NCBI RefSeq assembly: GCF_025154075.1
Contig: NZ_JAOAMU010000004.1
Location: forward strand, 372,001-436,000
Direction: 5' to 3'
Origin: Chryseobacterium herbae
GTDB taxonomy: Bacteria; Bacteroidota; Bacteroidia; Flavobacteriales; Weeksellaceae
Length of the DNA stretch: 64,000 nucleotides
Shown here one piece after another: positions 60,729 through 64,000 of this stretch. How positions within the stretch are numbered: the first letter of the stretch is position 1; each line of letters opens with the position of its first letter. Under the pieces are notes generated by a model, which was given only the letters and a program-made list of their open reading frames with translations, did not search any database and was not told the DNA's origin. A program made the translations under genes and the position numbers.

Positions 60729-62126
60729 TTATTGAATCTGAATATTATCTAATTGAAGAGTAGTGGTAACACCTGTTGATGCTCCCGTGTATTCAAACAG
60801 GATAAATCCGTTACCTGTTAATCCGGCAGGTAACGTATAAGTTCCCGCAGGAGCTAAAGTACCATAATTAACTGCAGGAGCCTGTGGAATTGTAAACGCA
60901 GATGTAATATCTGTTTTAGTGGCCGTTGTAATATCTCCAAGCGGAGTATAATTGGTGGTGTAATATACTTTTAAAGCATTCCCATTCCAGAATCCAACGT
61001 TAACATCAAATTTCACGGTATTGGCTGCTGTAAAGTCAACCGGTACGGCAAAATAAGTCAAGTAGTTTCCAGAACCGGAATTAGCTCCCAATTGGATATA
61101 CTTATTGCTGCTGAAAGTTTTTAACTGCCAGTATCTGTTTCCTAGTACAGCATCATTTACATACTTAGGATATATTTCCAGGTTAGCAGGCGTCAGTGAA
61201 TAACTTTCAAAATTTTCAAGGAAAGATCCTGAGTAAGCAATTTCAGTTCCTCCTTTCGGTGGGGTTGAATCTACTCTTGGTCCTCCGAAATTAATGTCAG
61301 ATAAGCTTCTGATCAGCATCTGCCATGTGCTATTGTATCTGCTTACTACAAAAGTAACAGTTCCGCTTCCTTTTGGTACAAGTTCTCCTCCACTCTTGAA
61401 GAATCCAGAGTTTCTGATTACTGCAGTACCTCCTAATTTATCTTCAATATTTCTGTCTGTATCCAAGCCTTGGTTTCCAGCATCATAATCAAGATATTTT
61501 TTCTGAACCGGGAAGATCTCACCAATACCGAACTGTACATCAGATACGGTAACCAAAGTATTGATTAAATTAGCCTGTTTTGCATCATTCAATGAATTAA
61601 GCTTTGTAGGAATAAGAGTCTGGATATCCAAACCGTTTCCTGAGCATACGCCTGACATATATCTTCCTACAAGTGCCTGAGGAATTCTTCCGATGGCAAA
61701 GTTCGGATCTTCAGAACCCAGTTTAATAGAACCTCTGTCAAGACCTAAACGTAATCCTTTAGCATTAATTCTGATGTGTGCACCTACTGGAAAATCAGCA
61801 AAGTTACTTCCTTTATCTATCTCGATCTGAAGACCTACTGTAGGGTTCACCGTTTTATCCTGGAAAGAGATGGTTTTGTAGAAATTTCCCTGAGCATCAG
61901 AAGAAACGATATACCCGTCGAAGATCTGATCTGTAGTGATTAATTTGTATCCTGTAGCAGGAGCCTGAGCCGAAAAATCTGCCATTGAAATGTTCGGTGC
62001 TTCGAATTTATTTGAACAAACGATCGGGGGATTTTCCCAATCATCATTCTTTACACAAGAAGACACTGCAGACAGTACACCTACTGCTACGAATGTCGTT
62101 TTGAAAAAGTTAGTGAAATTATTCAT
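60729..62126 (-). CDS. DUF5689 domain-containing lipoprotein
   Basis: 465 residues. A signal peptide ends in AVSSC (Cys24). Then the DUF5689 domain (TTDQIFDGYIVSSDAQGNFY, LQIEIDKGSNFADFPVG, GLRLGLDRGSIKLG), and a C-terminal jelly-roll-like part (SGSFLENFESYSLTPANLEI, LDNIQIQ). It follows a TonB receptor by 20 bp; such pairs act as a surface lipoprotein plus outer-membrane transporter for an unknown ligand. Confidence 0.88.
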   Translation of the reverse strand: MNNFTNFFKTTFVAVGVLSAVSSCVKNDDWENPPIVCSNKFEAPNISMADFSAQAPATGYKLITTDQIFDGYIVSSDAQGNFYKTISFQDKTVNPTVGLQIEIDKGSNFADFPVGAHIRINAKGLRLGLDRGSIKLGSEDPNFAIGRIPQALVGRYMSGVCSGNGLDIQTLIPTKLNSLNDAKQANLINTLVTVSDVQFGIGEIFPVQKKYLDYDAGNQGLDTDRNIEDKLGGTAVIRNSGFFKSGGELVPKGSGTVTFVVSRYNSTWQMLIRSLSDINFGGPRVDSTPPKGGTEIAYSGSFLENFESYSLTPANLEIYPKYVNDAVLGNRYWQLKTFSSNKYIQLGANSGSGNYLTYFAVPVDFTAANTVKFDVNVGFWNGNALKVYYTTNYTPLGDITTATKTDITSAFTIPQAPAVNYGTLAPAGTYTLPAGLTGNGFILFEYTGASTGVTTTLQLDNIQIQ

Positions 62127-62146
62127 TGTTATTTTTTTATTTTTTA

Positions 62147-64000
62147 TTAGAATCTGAATTGTAAGTTAACAAAGTACGAACGTCCCTGAGTATACCAGTA
62201 TTTCGGACCGAAAGAAGGTGCTCCACCATAGTAGTCCTGCGCAAAATCATTAGCTTTCGTTTCTCTGGTCTGCTCGAAACCTCCTGTAATGAATCTTTTG
62301 TTATTTAAAATATTATTTACAGAAGCCGTTAATAATATGTAATACTTTCCGATCATGAATGATTTCCCTGCATTCGCATTTAAGAAAAATGCAGAAGGAA
62401 GTTGTACAGGCTTCAGCATATCACGTACATCACCATTGGTAAGACCAAGGTAAGGAGTGCTTGAATAAGGGTTCTGAATAAAGTTATTCGTTCTTAAAGC
62501 CGGAGCCGGATCCAGATAATTGTTATCAAAATAGTTCCAGTTAGCTCCTACCCACCAGTATTTCGGGTTGTTGTAACGGAAACCTAAAGAGAAAGCACGC
62601 TGAGGAGTACCTCCCTGCTTATAATCTTTCAGATATGCTTTTCCGAAAGAAGTCACACTACTTCCAGAGGCATCAGAAACCAGATAAACTTCCGGATTGT
62701 TTCTATATGTATACTCCCCTAAACTGGCAAGACCCTGTAAAGATAAAGTTGGTAGAACTTTCAGGTCAACCCCTAGCTCAACTCCCATATTTCTTTTCTC
62801 CAGATTGGACATTACCTGAGTAACGAATGCACTTTGTACCTGAGAAACAGATCCGTCCGGATTTGTGCTGCTCAGCTGAATTCCATCTGCAAAGAATCTC
62901 TGTACATTCGTTTCATTCTGAGTATCTACAATATATCCCGATGCTCTTAATTTAAGGAAAGGGGTATTGATCACATAACTTAAATCATTGGCTGTATATA
63001 CGGTACTTCTGATATTAGGATTAACAAGTGCATTGATTCTAGGATTGATGAACAAATCTTCCAGGAATGGCGCCTGATTGTACATCGCTCCGTTATACAC
63101 CAAGAAGTTACGTCCGTTGATACGGTAAACAACCTGCCCTTTCAGACCAAAGTTCCAGAAATTGTAATCTTTGCTTTTCCCGTATGAGTTGTCATATAAA
63201 TAATGCTTGAAAAGACCGTCTCTGTTTGAAGAAGAATATCCTGCCATAGCAGAAACAAATACATCAAAATTACCGGTAGAGAATTTCAGTCCCGGATTTA
63301 CTTTCGCCTCCTGTCTTCTCAAGATATAATTGTAAGTCATACGGTCTCCTTCTCTCAGCTGGACGTTGGAGTCTAAAGTATTATACAATCCTGAAGAACC
63401 CGGTTTTGCAGATTCTTTAAATGGATCTACACCAATAGCGTAATCACCTCCTAAAAGATCCTTCATTTCACGGTAAAGCTCAGATTTATAGTTCTGATAA
63501 GAAACGTTCATGATAAACTTCGTACGGTCGTTAAAGTTGTACGTGTAATGTGTACCTGCGTTGAAGATCTTATCATCACTTACGTCATCTACCAGATATA
63601 CTTTAGAACGCTTTCCGGATATTCCGTACAAACGGGCCATTTCAGCCTGGTCTGCAGCATCCACCTTTTGGTTGTTGGCATAGATCTGTCCCCAGTTGAG
63701 CTGAGTAACATTAGGATCTCCGTTCTGCCAAGCTGCCAAACTTGTATTGTAAGCATCAATAAGAGTTCCGTACTGTGAGGGATCAACCTGCCCTGTCCCA
63801 TTGGTTGTATTATAAACAATACTGTTATGATAATAACTTGGCAAGTTTCTGTAATAAGTAGGAGAAGGATTGGTCACCCCGTTCCAGTCTAAACGCGAAC
63901 CTTTATCTTTTCCAAACTGGTAAGATGCAGTAGTCCAAAGGCTTGATTTCTTATTGATTTTCCAGAAATCCTGGATCTGGAAAAGCGGCTGGAATCCTCT
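62147..64000 (-). CDS. TonB-dependent receptor (5' end outside window)
   Basis: 617 codons are visible; the frame stays open to the window edge (RGFQPLFQIQDFWKINKKSS at the end), so the plug and signal peptide lie outside. The barrel strands are clear (FNDRTKFIMNVSYQNYKSEL, GGTPQRAFSLGFRYNNPKYW), and the protein ends in YFVNLQFRF with the terminal Phe expected for outer-membrane assembly. Partner of the DUF5689 lipoprotein directly downstream. Ligand unknown. Confidence 0.92.
   Translation of the reverse strand, partial: RGFQPLFQIQDFWKINKKSSLWTTASYQFGKDKGSRLDWNGVTNPSPTYYRNLPSYYHNSIVYNTTNGTGQVDPSQYGTLIDAYNTSLAAWQNGDPNVTQLNWGQIYANNQKVDAADQAEMARLYGISGKRSKVYLVDDVSDDKIFNAGTHYTYNFNDRTKFIMNVSYQNYKSELYREMKDLLGGDYAIGVDPFKESAKPGSSGLYNTLDSNVQLREGDRMTYNYILRRQEAKVNPGLKFSTGNFDVFVSAMAGYSSSNRDGLFKHYLYDNSYGKSKDYNFWNFGLKGQVVYRINGRNFLVYNGAMYNQAPFLEDLFINPRINALVNPNIRSTVYTANDLSYVINTPFLKLRASGYIVDTQNETNVQRFFADGIQLSSTNPDGSVSQVQSAFVTQVMSNLEKRNMGVELGVDLKVLPTLSLQGLASLGEYTYRNNPEVYLVSDASGSSVTSFGKAYLKDYKQGGTPQRAFSLGFRYNNPKYWWVGANWNYFDNNYLDPAPALRTNNFIQNPYSSTPYLGLTNGDVRDMLKPVQLPSAFFLNANAGKSFMIGKYYILLTASVNNILNNKRFITGGFEQTRETKANDFAQDYYGGAPSFGPKYWYTQGRSYFVNLQFRF

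Noticed and set aside
1..64000. tRNA, rRNA, prophage, insertion sequences
   Set aside because: I looked for T-loop motifs, rRNA-like stretches, transposase or integrase domains and terminal inverted repeats and found none that hold up.

Overview
The window is chromosomal DNA of a Bacteroidota bacterium, most likely Flavobacteriia close to Chryseobacterium. The grounds are low GC, no obvious Shine-Dalgarno sequences, many TAnnTTTG -7 boxes, type IX secretion (T9SS) and gliding-type C-terminal domains, exosortase XrtF, DUF5689/TonB receptor pairing, and many short secreted proteins and lipoproteins. I see no rRNA, tRNA, CRISPR, prophage or transposase.

Layout. 1-9681 is a surface-glycan locus: an SGNH-like/MBOAT O-acetylation pair, a methyltransferase, one GT2 and two GT4 glycosyltransferases, two hexapeptide acyltransferases, and a small acyl-building set (KAS III, ACP, SDR). 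10143-15107 encodes a 1654-residue T9SS cargo. 15449-18862 is an inorganic-carbon locus (beta carbonic anhydrase, small secreted protein, SulP transporter, second carbonic anhydrase). 18994-24291 holds pth, two paralogous lipoproteins and three tandem secreted paralogs. 24985-28353 is mfd. 28610-32855 has small envelope proteins, a GH3-family enzyme and an MFS transporter.

32947-45636 carries four giant CHU_C-type adhesin-like proteins. They combine two N-terminal types with two C-terminal types in all four arrangements. They are split by dnaB, a CTD-only dnaB paralog that has lost the catalytic Glu, and rnhA. 45766-48866 is nitroreductase-nadB-nadC. A TonB receptor, a small membrane protein, asd and a CDF transporter follow. 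54513-55467 is the exosortase XrtF pair. 55747-58869 is an AmgK-like kinase / RapZ-C / MurU-like nucleotidyltransferase / LOG operon. 59485-60637 is a decaying minus-strand cluster with a lipoprotein whose lipobox Cys is a TGA and a frameshifted relic. The window ends inside a DUF5689/TonB receptor operon.

Standout observations are the DnaB-CTD paralog beside dnaB, both ending in an SSB-like acidic tip; the 2x2 mosaic of CHU_C proteins; a set of genes whose -7 box ends 3-4 nt before the ATG, predicting leaderless mRNAs; and several intergenic repeat families.
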